Positions 21,875 to 35,000 of a stretch of 64,000 bases of DNA are shown piece after piece. The position numbers and the translations under genes are program-made. The DNA is from Xestospongia muta (lineage: Eukaryota; Porifera; Demospongiae; Haplosclerida; Petrosiidae). The number at the start of each line of letters is the position of its first letter. Position 1 is the stretch's first letter. The notes below the pieces were generated by a model, which saw nothing but the letters and a program-made list of their open reading frames with translations, was not told the DNA's origin and ran no database searches. The stretch lies in NCBI GenBank assembly GCA_963693285.1, contig OY848923.1, positions 6,838,920 through 6,902,919 of the forward strand, given 5' to 3'.

Positions 21875-23480
21875 TGAGCCAAGATGCGTACCAATAACAT
21901 CATGAACCTGTTCACGAGTTATGTTGTTGTCTCCAAAGATAATAACATTAACATCAACAGTTGAATCAGATGGTGTATCTTCCTAATTTACTTGACATTG
22001 CTCCACAATTACTCAAACAAAAAAATCCTTAAATTGCTATACATGTAGTTAAATAAAAACCACATATTTAAATTACATTAATGTCATGTACAGTAATACT
22101 TTTGATGTACCACATGTGTTATAAACTAAATCCCAAGTAAAATTAGACAAGACATGTGTTATTCACTTAAACATTACCATACACAACAGGTGTTCAGTTA
22201 GCTTTCTACTATTGGCATACATCAATAAACCACAGAGTTGATAGATAATTGAAGGCATGTTTTGGGTTTTAACTATGATGGAGTCAAAATTACATAAACA
22301 AAAGTAACCATAGGAAACATACCATTATTAATAATGGAAATAATAATATATTTATTCATTTTAAATAAATGAAAGCACAAAGTGATACCTTAAAATGACA
22401 TTAAAGTGAGATTTTGACTTATTATATCAAGTATATATGTATTAATAAAATGGAGCTTTTGTTGTTTTGCAACATGTACAACTTGTTAAAGATAATTTAT
22501 CTTAGGCATAGGAAGCATACCAAGATTAGGGGGGCTTTGACAAAATTTGTATATTGTGTTAATGGTGCACACAAAATTTTTTAAAAAATATTAATGTTCA
22601 TAAACACACCGATTAGCGTTAGGGTGTATGATATGAATATTATTATCAGGCAAAACTTTGGGGGATCCACCCCCAAAGCCCCCCCCCCCCCCCCAGTTCC
22701 TATGTCTATCTAATAAATCATTCTTTTGAAAAAGATTTTAATATTTGCTTGCTGACAAACAGAGAGATGGACAAAAGCAATTACTAACCCATTATCTTTG
22801 CTTTATAATGTGGGACAGTTAGTATTTTACTAGTCTTTTGGTGTTATAAAAGTAGACATTAATTTTGTCCTTGAAACAGTATGATAAGATCAAGTTTACG
22901 TATAGTCATACAACAAAATGGAATAGAGAGATAACCTTAATCTATATAATTATATGTAATATTAAGTTACCACTGTCAATATGATGAGTCACAGAGATAG
23001 ACATGTTTGCTTAGTACATTATATAGTTTTCTTAGTTAGGAAAAATTTAACTGGTGTTTTATTAAGCCCACAAGACATGGAAGTTAAACATTCAGTTTAG
23101 CTATAAAGTAGTACAGTCATGTTGTGGATTTTTCTGCATATTTGTTAATATAATTATTATCAACCAACTTTTCAGTGCTGAGACAATGATATAATACCTT
23201 TTTCAGAGCTTCAAGAAGAGAAGATTGTTGATCATCAATACTTACCTTGTGGTAGCAAATGATACGAACGAAATAGCTAATGAATGAAAGCATTAAGTCA
23301 CTGTCAATGTAATAAGACATATTGAAATACATACCTTTAATAATGAACTTAAATTTGGTACCAGCTGGTATTCTATACCTTCTAGAAGCATTTTACTCTA
23401 GTTTTAAATTTCCCTCACTTATCAGATTTCCTTCTCTTTTATTATAAGCATCACTATACTCTGCAATATTGTTGTCTTCT
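21875..23480 (-). pseudogene. Decayed S-family gene (A, B, C exons)
   Basis: Three exon relics lie in the order expected for a minus-strand S gene. A (about 23,338-23,470) encodes Y-R-I-P-A-G-T-K-F-K-F but has in-frame stops before it. B (about 23,190-23,270) encodes Q-S-S-L-L-E-A-L-K-K before a donor. C (about 21,878-21,985) encodes V-D-V-N-V-I-I-F-G, I-T-R-E-Q-V and L-G-S-T-Y-M, but its upstream part has stops. A related decayed copy lies at 39.4-40.4 kb. It sits downstream of receptor E1 on the same strand. Confidence 0.6.
22679..22694. repeat. Poly-C tract
   Basis: Sixteen consecutive C in an AT-rich intergenic region, likely unstable in sequencing. Confidence 0.9.
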
Positions 23481-24386
23481 AAGCACTATAGTTTACAACA
23501 AGTCCTAAAACAGTCCATCAACCCCAAAAACCACATCATTCATACAAGGTGAGGTCTACTAAATTATGTTTTGATAAGAACAGAGACAGGAATATGTGGT
23601 GCCTCCTGTTTCTAACCATTACTTGATACAGTCTATTTGTGATGCTCACAGTATAACTAAATTATAAGGATTGAACTTTGCCATAAGGATGACAAGAAAC
23701 TGATGGATATATTAGAATGGAAAGGAACAGAAATATTATATATATAAATACAGCTGGAAATATATATAAGATGCAATAATACCAATAATAACAACATTAG
23801 ACACTTAATTGCTTTGTAGCTAACTAAAGTAAGTCTAGTCATGTCACATAAGATCATGTAGTCATCATACCAGTAGAAGTTGTGAAAGTATATCAATTTA
23901 ACCAATAATAATAAAATATTTCAAATATGATAATGTTGACCTAAGTGTTAGCTATAGCTGTGGTAAGAAAACTGAACATATGATTTTAAATGATTGATAA
24001 AGGCTAGCTATCAGCCAAAGCACTTGCGATAAAGAAGTTGAGATGGTTATGGTTTGCAGTGTTATCGCCGCTATCTTCAGTCATTGAATATATAAATAAT
24101 ATATAACAAAATGGACATACGGACATACATAATACATAGACATACCATACTTAATTATTTAAAACAATTTTAAACACATTTTGTTGTGTCATTTAGATAT
24201 TATAATGAATAAACAAAAAAATACAAAATATTTAGTTAAAAAACAAGGCAATGTACCAGAGTGTTGTTAAGGTACAAATAAGTGACAAGAAGACCAACAA
24301 GACATATAAACACATTAAAATAAAAGTCAAAATTTATTGCATGTATAATATCGGAGCTATTAGCCTTGTAAATGGATTCTAATTTA

Positions 24387-27153
24387 TTAATTCAAGTTAG
24401 CTTTATAACGCTTAAAACAAAAAAGAATAATGATTGCCATTATAAATAAAGAAATGACAGACAACACAAGAAGTGCAAACAGTACAATACCTCCAAAAGT
24501 CTTTACAAAATCATTAGTATTGAATTGAATGTGAGTCAAATTTTTTACAGTAAACATTTTTATAGACTGCTCACTTTGTACCTGAGCTAGGAAGCAATTC
24601 TTCAAACCATTTGATGGACTTAATTTTAGAGAACACTCAAAAGAATTAGAATGATTGAGTTGGCAGACTGACTGTAAACTGGTAGCATTGTAGAAGTTTT
24701 CCTGTGCAACCCTTTCATACGTAAACCAGCTGACAGAACGTTTTACGTCTTCAATGACAACAAAAATATAGGAAGGCTTTGACATCTCTAAAGACGTCAG
24801 ATCAAAACGATCGCTTTTATGCTTCATATAAATCTCCTTTAAAGCATTGTCTTCTCTACCTTCTAAATAAACTTGACAAGCTTCTGGGCTATCATAAGCA
24901 GAGACTCGAACTTGTGTTTCTCCTGGCACAAATGACGATAATGTGATTTGAAAATCTATAAATGCAGATCCAGAATTGACAAGATACAAATACTGTTCAA
25001 GAACACACTTGTTAATATAATAAGAACAATTGTAGAAGAATTGTTTAGTTGTTTGTAAAGGTATTAATTGAGGGTACTTGTTAGATAACGAATGACGTAG
25101 AGGTTGTTGTCGTGTTTGAATAATCTTATATAGTACATTTGGATGTACCATGAAGATTAAAGCAGTTGTTTGTGATGTTATATGGCCACCACTAAAGGTG
25201 AATTTAATGTTGCCATTAAACAGCCATTTAGGTTTACATGTCAAAAGTACAGTGTCGTTATTAACAGCTAGCTCTTGTCCTGAGCTACTTAAAGGATGAG
25301 AAGCTAAGACATAGATATGTCCAATGACAGAAAGAAAGATTAATACACAGCATACAATTAGCATTGTCATACATGTCCAAAACTTTCCTAAAGTAAGAAA
25401 AACAAAAAGGACATTATCACATTGTTTATTAAACTATTATTGACAAAACTTGTGTAATAACAAAATTCTAATTTATTAATATCATCTTAATATTATATTG
25501 ATTATATTATTGTTGTCGTAATGGACTAAAGATTTGATAGCTTCAAGAACTGAAACATACACAGAAGCTATGCAACTGTTCTAAGAGATTTAATTGAGTT
25601 AAAAACTTTTATAAATCATGTCCAATTTAAACCGTTCAAAGTAGTTTAAATTTAAAATGCTCAAGGTATTTAAATCAAAATTATATTTAGTAGTGATATG
25701 CACTGGCAGTTACTTCCTGTAATTTAATTTTCGTTTGTCATTTTTAAAGTTCACACAGCAATAGAATAAAAGTTTATGAACTAGTAAGACCTGTAGGTCA
25801 AGAAGTATAGTTCTCTCTGAATGTTAACAGTCTTTCTGAGCACCAAACTAAGAAATACTTTATAAACATCTAACCTGATGAATGTATAACCACAAAGGGA
25901 AAAACAGCATTCTATTTACATAGTGTAGTAGTATATGCACATGTCTATATGGAAGGTGTTACTATAGCAACAATAATATTCATTGTTGTTGGTCACACTG
26001 AGTAATTCATTGCTAATAAATTAAAAGTAAGTACCACAATTTCCTTAGCAACCAAGATGCTATATCCTGTGCTTGCCCACACATGTCCATAACTTAAATG
26101 ACAATATACAGGACTGTATAACTGTATTTCCTTTGGTTATATATTTATTTTACTACATCAGTTACATGGTAACAGTATTATACATAAATAATCTTACCAA
26201 ATCTACTACATCTTATAGTGCAACATTTAGTAGAGAGCTCTGAATCTGTCTGACAGGATGAGTGAGATTTAATTAACGGAGTTGTCTCACTAACTATACT
26301 ACCAGCTTTGTCTTGTAATGACAATGTTTTGGGTGTAGAACATTCTTGGTGAGGATCAAGTAATCCAAATGGTAATGTATCTGTATCGGAAAGAGGACTT
26401 ATAGGAGCTAGACTCGCTGACTCTAGAAAAAATAAACATTAAAATGAAGATCCTGACATGATTTAAGAGAGTGTAATATATTTTAAACTGGACAAGAGTA
26501 CAATAAATTTGCAAATAAAACTGTTATAACAATGCCAGTATTACGTTTACTAGTATCGTTGCTGTAGTGGAATGTTTGAATAAGCAAATATGATCAGCAA
26601 AGCAAATAATAAACATAGCACTTGTACTCTTGTATGTATAATTAATATTTAATAAGTTTACAATATGCATAGTGTGGTGGCCAATTGTGGCTTAGACAAA
26701 TATCTGATGACTTCAGTAAATAAATAATTATATTTATGCTTAATAACTATATATAATTCTAAAGTAATTATAAGCATTGGTACTTACTATCTGCGTACTC
26801 TCCACATGGTGTGTAAAATCTGCGAACAGGAGGCAATGTACTCCATGTATCTCCAGACATAGAAGCAGCTGTATGAATAATAGATATGTACACATTAGTT
26901 GAGATATATACATATACAGAATACTTCAAAGTACACTTATTCAAATTGTTATTAACTTAACATGAAAAAAATGTTATTATCGTGTGCTATATATCTAAAA
27001 ATTGTATATTATCAATCTGATTATGTATATAATATATATAGTACACACACATACATAAGACTCCCAAATCTCCTTACAATTAGGTTCCTCATGATAGACA
27101 GCTGGAAAGCTTTGACCTGGAACGAGTTCAGTCCCAGAGATGGGAGTAGCCAT
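24387..27153 (-). CDS. Receptor E1: two-pass membrane protein with Ser/Thr-rich cytosolic N-terminus, 4 exons
   Basis: Exons 27078-27153, 26788-26868, 26198-26422 and 24387-25387 are all phase-1 linked and give 460 residues from ATG M-A-T-P-I-S-G. Residues 1-127 are cytosolic and low in complexity, with E-T-T-P-L-I, an acidic-dileucine signal (ExxxLI). Membrane segments lie near 131-153 and 422-449. The ectodomain has C-S-Y-Y-I-N-K-C-V-L-E-Q-Y, a pair of cysteines shared with E2 and E3, and the Y-D-S ... Y-L-E variant of the cluster motif. The tail is ten residues. No death fold is present. The start lies 207 bp from the stop of E2, with the CACC-type element AGGTGTGGCT at 27,258-27,267. Likely a partner or regulator of the DED receptors; that role is inferred from gene neighbourhood only. 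Confidence 0.78.
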
Positions 27154-27360
27154 TGCCTAAATTGGCGATCTAACTAACGATAGAAAAAAATAAAACAAGC
27201 AAGGGCAGGGTATTCCCCTAATATTAGAGACCATTCAATTTACTATTTCAAAAATGAAGGTGTGGCTACTAAATTGTAACAGACAATATCCATAATACAA
27301 AAATAAACTAATATAATAAATACGACAGCAATTAATAAGTGGACACTACAAACACATGCT

Positions 27361-28940
27361 TTACATGTGTGCAGCACGCTGCATATAATTATTATTTTCT
27401 GCTATGTCATGAATATTATTTCTATACTTAAGCTTAAGGTAAATGCAAATAGCAAGGACAAAGAATACAAACAATAGTACAAGTGTAAAGGCAGATAAAG
27501 ATAATATACCCAAAACAGTCAATGGTAGAAAATTTGTTTTGTACACTACATACACTTGATCTTGTGGCCCAGGAACCGTTAACAGTTTTCTGCCTTGTGC
27601 TTGTGCCAAAAAACATGATGACATTGTATCCAAGCTATCATCACTGCTTGACATAGTGTTAAGAACACAACTCGAGCTCCCCTCAAGTCTGCATGCTGGA
27701 AACAACTTGCTAGCATTAAAAAATGTCCTCAGTTCATCTTTCGCAATAGTGAATGACGTTGCTAAGCCTTCCACTTTTTCAATCACAAAGAAGTAATATG
27801 AAGCTTCCTTCACCATATCAGCAGATGAAAAAACAAACTTCCAATTTTTCGATTTAACTTTCATTGCTTTTATAGTTTTGTAGTTATTCTGTCCTTTAAG
27901 AAAGTTTGTATAACTTATCACATCATCAAAAGCGAGCACACGAGTTATAACATTAGGAGGAGCTTGAGATAAAGTGATATTGTATGCGATGAAGGCAACA
28001 GTACTTTTAGTTGAATACCAGTACACATCCAATATGCATTTGTTGACATACAACGAACAAGAATTGAAGGACAATTCAATTGCTTGTTGTACTTTAGGAC
28101 GAGATGATTTTAGTGGTTTATCATATGAAATGTATAAAAGATACATCTCTTCACATGGAAACTGATATATATTAGTCGTCATATTAATAGCAAGGTCATC
28201 AGCAGTAGCATTTCGTTGAAAAAATATTACTTTATCATACAATAATCCACTAGAATTAGCTCTAAGATAGATAAAATCATTTCTCACTGCTAAATCTTCA
28301 CCTCGGTGTTTGATAGACATAATGATGTCAACTACTAATGGGACACATGAAATAATCAACAAAATTAAAGACACTACAAGAGTAGCATATAAACCCCTCT
28401 TACAATTCAAGACTTTTTGCTGATGAGGATTGTGATCTAAAAAACTCTTATGTTATTTAATTCAATCAATCAAAGTATACCTTCTCTTTGTTCTGAGCTT
28501 GATAATGAAGATATTGATAAATTAATTGATCCATCTTGATCAGAGGGCAAATCTCTCTGGTCATCAGCATTGGTTGCATTCTGGTCAGTTTGTTCTAACA
28601 ATGGAGTAGCCTCATTATCCACAACTTCATGATTGTTATCTGTATCATGCTCTGCTGCTAAAGACGATTCTTGTCCATTTGTTTGAAGGCTTGGTCTTTC
28701 ATTTGGTAGTGTAGGTGCAGGCTGAGAAAGCATTGATGTATTGTCTTCATGTTCTGATAGTTGACTTGCTGGTTCAACATCATCTGCAAATTATTTATTA
28801 ATGTAGTAACTCAATAATAATATACATACTTGGAGGAACGTTAAAAGGGCGGGTCTCCTGTATGGGAGTAACTCTTCCTAAAAAATAATCAGCTTTAATA
28901 GACTTTAGTTACCTCACTTACCTGTCACCCCGTTTGCCAT
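27361..28940 (-). CDS. Receptor E2: two-pass membrane protein with acidic Ser-rich cytosolic N-terminus, 4 exons
   Basis: Exons 28922-28940, 28830-28877, 28481-28783 and 27361-28436 are all phase-1 linked and give 481 residues from ATG M-A-N-G-V-T. The first coding exon is only 19 nt. Residues 1-130 are rich in Asp, Glu, Asn and Ser and contain N-E-A-T-P-L-L-E, an ExxxLL sorting signal. Membrane segments lie near 135-158 and 428-454. The ectodomain has C-S-L-Y-V-N-K-C-I-L-D-V-Y and F-D-D-V-I-S-Y, homologous to E1 and E3. The tail of about 27 residues ends Q-R-A-A-H-M. It is head-to-head with the DED/ZU5/DD/CARD gene F1, start codons 85 bp apart, suggesting shared control. Confidence 0.8.
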
Positions 28941-29025
28941 CGAAAGACAATTTAATTATGAGCCACACCTTTATTAATGGGCGTAACTAATGGTTATTAT
29001 TTTGCAACCAAATTGCTTTGTAATC
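28941..29025. promoter_or_regulatory. Compact bidirectional promoter of E2 and F1
   Basis: Only 85 bp separate the E2 start (minus) and the F1 start (plus, 29,026), or 49 bp if F1 starts at 28,990. It contains AGCCACACCT at 28,961-28,970, the exact reverse complement of the element upstream of E1 and E3. CCACACC is the core of CACC boxes bound by KLF/Sp-type factors in animals; binding here is inference. No TATA box was obvious. Confidence 0.55.
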
Positions 29026-32000
29026 ATGGCTGTTGAAGGTAGTAGCGAGTCTCGTCTAACTAACATGTCAATGAAATTGGTGTTCTTAAACAGCAGTTTA
29101 GATGATCGCCAACTCTCCACCTTAAAGTTAGCTTGTAAAGCTCTTAACGTATCTCGACAAGAGCTAGACAATGCTAACATGTTCACGGACGTTTATCGAC
29201 TCATCGAACAAAGTTGTCCACAAAAAGCTCTTTCGCTTGTACTACAAATTCTTGTAAGAATCGGTGTCTCGGAGGCTCTTTTACAAAGTCTAAAGAGTGA
29301 AGTTCAAGAAGAAACACGTCTTGAGGACAACTTACTAATGGATCTTATATTAACAGTGGCAAGTATCTTTAGAAACTTGTCTGACGAACAATTTCAATCT
29401 CTTAAAGAGATTGCTCGAAGAACCTACTTTATACAGCATCATACGACTAAAATCAAGTCACGTAATCACCTTTTGGAGATGATGCTAGACGATAGCAGAC
29501 TTACCCCTCAAGATTTTGGGTTCTTGTTCGCTTGGTTAGAAGTGATTGAGTGCTCTGCTCAGCATGTACTACTAAAACAATACTGCCAACGTCAGGGGAT
29601 TGTAGAGCCAGACTGGGGAGGGCTAGTACCACCATTAAAAGGTTAAACTCGTAACATATTAGCACTATGTTGAAATTTATATTTTCTCAATCACAGAACA
29701 ACTTGAAGGCAGGATTGTGATTCCAATTCAAACATCAAGTGATCCAACGACAACAGGAACAAGACCTCGTAGTTTAAGCAATACATCGGGTAGTTTGCCC
29801 ACATCTACTAACATGCCTCACACCTGTTCTCAGACTGGTACATCTAGCAGTTTTACTTCAACTGGTATTCCTTCAGGTATATATAACTAGCTAGTTAGAG
29901 AGGACTTGAAGCCAACCATAGTATGACATAGCATGATATGACCATGCTATGAACATGTGATTGTGATTTTAATTGGTGCTGTTAAAGCACTTTTTTATTG
30001 AAATCAATGTGTACTTTGTTCAATTAGCTATTGCTTGTTAGTTGTTTTAATTGCTTGTACTCTGACCTTGATCATCACATGTTTTACATGTGATGATAAA
30101 AATACAGTTGTCATATGACTTTTACACATGTTAATCACATGACTGCTTAATTTGTAATTTATAATACACTAACAACAGACTCTAAAACATTCAAGAGCTA
30201 TCAACTTCTTATTTTGCTTAATTTCAGTTAGTTTATTTGGCATGATAGCCAAAGTACTTATATCATACTCACATTACTTTTTGAAACATAGTTTAGCCTA
30301 CTTTTTGTTACCAATGTTATTATATTAAGTATTATACTCTTTGATTATACATAATACTACACTATAAGATATATTGTAATATTCAATATCATTATACATA
30401 CATTAGGTGGAAGTGCTAATACTCCCTCTCGAAGTAGACAAAGATTGTCTCAATCATCAAATCACCCTCTGCACCAAGTACATCACTTTAATGCAGAGAG
30501 GAGTCCAGAAGGTACATCCATTTATTGTTTAATCTATAATATAATATTTTTGACCCATACTGTGTCAATTGTCTTAGTGGGATTCAAAAAACCCACAAGA
30601 AGACTGCCAAGCCTTATTGCTTTACCATCTAAGTTGACACTCAAGAAAGCTTAATTCAGGATAGACATATATATAGTTGATGTATCTCAGAAGTTAAGAT
30701 CCTTTATATAATGAATATCCTCCTCATATACTACAACTTGATAAATGAGAGTGCAAAAGAAAGATTAAATATTGTATGTTTTCTAAATTAAGAACTATTC
30801 AGTTTGACATTCTGATAAAATGGTTCAAATATACAATAATTATCACAATTTTGTTGATTTTTAGGTGACCCTCTAATCACTATAGTGACTGATGCTGTAC
30901 CTTCAACAGAAGAAGGTAATAATAAGTTTATAATAATATCTTTGTTGATGTTTTGTTTAATTTCATACTTTGTATTATTTATTGTATAGATGAAACTGGC
31001 ACAGTAGTTGTTGCTAAAAAAGTGTCTACAATCCCTAACATAGTCACATCCTCTCAAGCAAGAGGTACAACATTTCTCATAATCTAATAGTCTCTAATCT
31101 TTACTAATTGTAGGTAATGGGACTACAGGCCCACCATCTGGTACTCAGTTTCCTATGGAAGAAGGGGAAGTAGAAAGGGATGCTCCTTATTATGATGACA
31201 ATGAACGTGAGAGATTATTGCCTTTACCTGACAAAAGGCCTGTAGTACCATACTATGGACAACCTCGTGTTTCTGGAATGATAAACTCTATTTATGAGGA
31301 CGAGAACTTAACAGTTCACTCAAATCCTCATTTACAAACTCCCAGAAGACGCAGAAGTAAGTAGACAGGCTTTCTTGAAATAGTTACTAAAGTAGTTTCT
31401 TCATGACTTTCCTACATGCATTGCTGTATAGTATACTCTAAATCAGTTACAAACAATGGAACTACCAATTTGGAAATCCACAAGCCTAACAAAGCCCTCA
31501 TGTATGTACATATTATCTAACCTCTACTATTAGACTCTTGATCATATACATAACAAAATATACAAAGAACATCTATAAACAATAGTGAAGTTTCTGCACC
31601 ATATCCTGTAGCTACTTAACAATGTAAATGAAATGTTAATTTCTATTTCATTATATTGTTAAAATTTAATCTTGGTTTGTTTTTACACATCGTCATACAG
31701 CACGTCAATATTCACCATTGTCAGAAAGACAACGTAAAAATGTTCCTTACATCAAATGTAAGTTTATTATATGGACAGATGCTATATATAATGTGATTAC
31801 CTATAACTACATATAATTACGTATTATAAAATATCAAATAATGCTTTATAGTTTATTAGCTATGTCTATTAAGATAACATCTATAATAAATTTGCGTTCA
31901 TATAAACGTATGAAATACATTTATACATATTTCAGGTTGCGTGGCTATATTAATATTAATGTTAATATTGATGCTAATTGAGATGGCTCTTCTTTTAACA

Positions 32001-35000
32001 TCTTTCATTCTCCACTTTTACCACCAACTCACTGCACATGGGCGCATAGCGAGGGTACTGTAGTCTGTCAGTGCGTGTGTGTGTGTTTGGTACTGCACAA
32101 ATGGCTTTGAACTGCTTTAACTTGGCCAACATGACTGGTAGCAACTAAACTATAGTGGACGATAGCAAAACTTCTGCACTTCTTAAGAATACTGCTAAAA
32201 GGAGTGTCAAATAAACAAAAAACTTTAAAAGTCTGAAAAACTTTTGAAAAAAAGCACAGCTTTCAGTGAAGACTCGAGAATTCAATTAAAACCTCCTGCA
32301 TACAGCTTATGACATTTTCCAACTTTTTAAAGAGAGAATTTTTACAAAAATACTTCTTTGGAAAGTTATGACAGTTTTATTAACTTTTGGCAGTTATCTT
32401 TGTCAATACATTGAATGTGAACGAAAAATACTAGCACCATAGCTGTCATTGGAGAATCACTAACTTTTGGAAAGTATTGGACCTTTTGTTAATTAGAGTG
32501 CAAAGTACCCAGTAAAACAGCAATGCTTTTTTCCCTTTGATTGAAGAGAAATGCTGAGTCATCAATAATCATCTTGCGCATCACATGAGATATCTCTTGT
32601 CTGTATTCTGTGGTAGTGCTTTATTGTCAATTACTTTGCAAATTGGCCAGTAAGTTGACTATTGTCAGAGTAAAGCTGAGCCATTAATGATTTACCATAC
32701 CTTTGAGCTTGTAGAATGTTAAATGTACATGCACTCTACAATATAGATCAACACTACGCACCACAGCGAGGTTAAGCACTTTAGTGCATTTTTCATTAGC
32801 CATGTTAAATTGTATCTATAATGGTATGATATCTATAATAAATTTGTGTTCATATAACTTATGAAGTTACATTTATGTATATTTCAGGTTGTGCTATGAC
32901 ATTAATATTAACATCATTGTTGCTAATTGGAATAGCTCTTGGTACGACTACCATTCTCCACTTTTCCCACCAACCTCAGTCTACTGGTGATTTAGTGATG
33001 CTTACAAAGAGTATATACAATCGACCAATGCTAGTTACCTCAAGCAGTTTTACATCAGCTACATCTATTAATTTTACATTACTAAATCCTGGCACAAAAT
33101 CAGCTGCTCTTTACCAAACACCATGCAACAACTTAACTCTTTTAACAAACAGATCATTACCACCTCATCGTATTACACAACTAACTCCAGATTCATTTAT
33201 TCGTGAAGAATACAACTATGATGTTGGTACAGATGTACCTATTAATCTAGCACCAGGTTCAAGTCTCACTTATGTTATGAATGCTACTTCTTCCTTATCT
33301 GATCCAGGATGCTTTAGTCTTTATCTCTTTGACTCTTATAGTGCCTATGACTCGTTCCTAGGTTCTAATAACAATACTGTTAATAACTATGTTGCTCGAT
33401 CAGATTGTGTAAATGTCAGTACTTCAGGACTACCAGCTCAAACAGTAATAGTTTTTAATATCACTGATAAACAGGCTAATTATTATGTTGGTGTTGAGAC
33501 TCCTGGTCACATTACCTTTGATGCTAATGTATCAGTTGTACAAACATATTATGATACAAGTGAGTTAAAATTGCAGTGCTCTCATCGCCTTTCTTCCAGC
33601 ATACCTTCCTGTGTGATTAACCGATGTGATCACAGTATTCTTAACAATATTTTCTGTTTTGACATCAAGAAAGATGGCACCTGTTTTCTTATTGATTCTA
33701 CAAGTACAGTTGATGTGACCTACCAAACTGAGATGGCCTTTTTTAATGGCTATTCTTCATACACATTCTTTGCTGCATTTGCTCTTGCTCTGTTGCTGTT
33801 GCTAGCAGTTCCAAGTAGCTGTTTATTAATAAGATATCGCTATTGGTTGTGTAGGAGGGTTAAAAAAGGTACTGGCCACATTGAAATTTGTGAGAGTAAC
33901 ATTGATGATAGACGTGGCATATCAAGAGTTAGAGCAAAAAGATTGCAATATGAAGCAAAATTTGAAACAACTTATAGTGAAGGTAAGACTTAACATTATT
34001 AGTCTGAAATTTTGAAAAACTGGTAACTGGTTATAGAGCATCCAACTAGCTCTGTTCAATGTGATGTAGAAGGAATACTGCCAATATCACCAGTAACTTC
34101 AAATCAAGGTAAGACTTATATTAATCACCCTCTCTGTGTATTATATGCACTTAAATGGAAATTATGTTAAGTTCATGTCAGTGTAGGTCACACAGGAACT
34201 ATTTTCACTCGTAACTTATACCAGCTATAGAATGTATGCAATGATTGCTTTTTGACTGAATAATGTAACATTACACTGTTATTATTTATGTGTTACATAT
34301 TATCAGACATGACCATATATGGGAGTTTAAGTTATTAGTATAATTAAATATACTATGAATATAATATATAGTTATTTGCAAATAGTGATATCTTATCACA
34401 TATAATTGTATGCGCCTTCCTCCTTTAAGAGGCTAGTGGCTCCTGTTTATTTGCTACAATAAAGACTAATATATACTATATGTTTACTATCTACTAATAT
34501 ATATACTGCATGTTTTATACTAAGTTTTGTCAAACCATTTTAGAACATTTAGGAGTAACAATATATATTTCACGTAGAAACAATAACCAATATATTTGGT
34601 TACTCTAGTCTAATTCTTTATATTGTTATTGAATGCATATTTCATTATGAATGTATCAAGAATGTATTGCATAAAAAATTATATTGTTCGATTATACATG
34701 CACAGATAATGATCAATTTATGTATACCTATATATATATATACAGATCGGTTCTTAAGCAGAGATAGTATATTATTACAATCTGAAAGTTTACCCTCAGG
34801 TAATTACATATATATGTCAAAGGATTTTATGAGCTACTCATAATATACAGATAATGAAGGTCATGCATTGCCTAAAAGCATTTTACCTCAAGGTATATAA
34901 CGCAGCAATAGTATATTCAAGTTCTATTCAGTTATAGGCAGAGGTGTAGATAATTCATTTCCTTCAACCAGTCCATCTTTAGGTAATACTTATAACAGCT

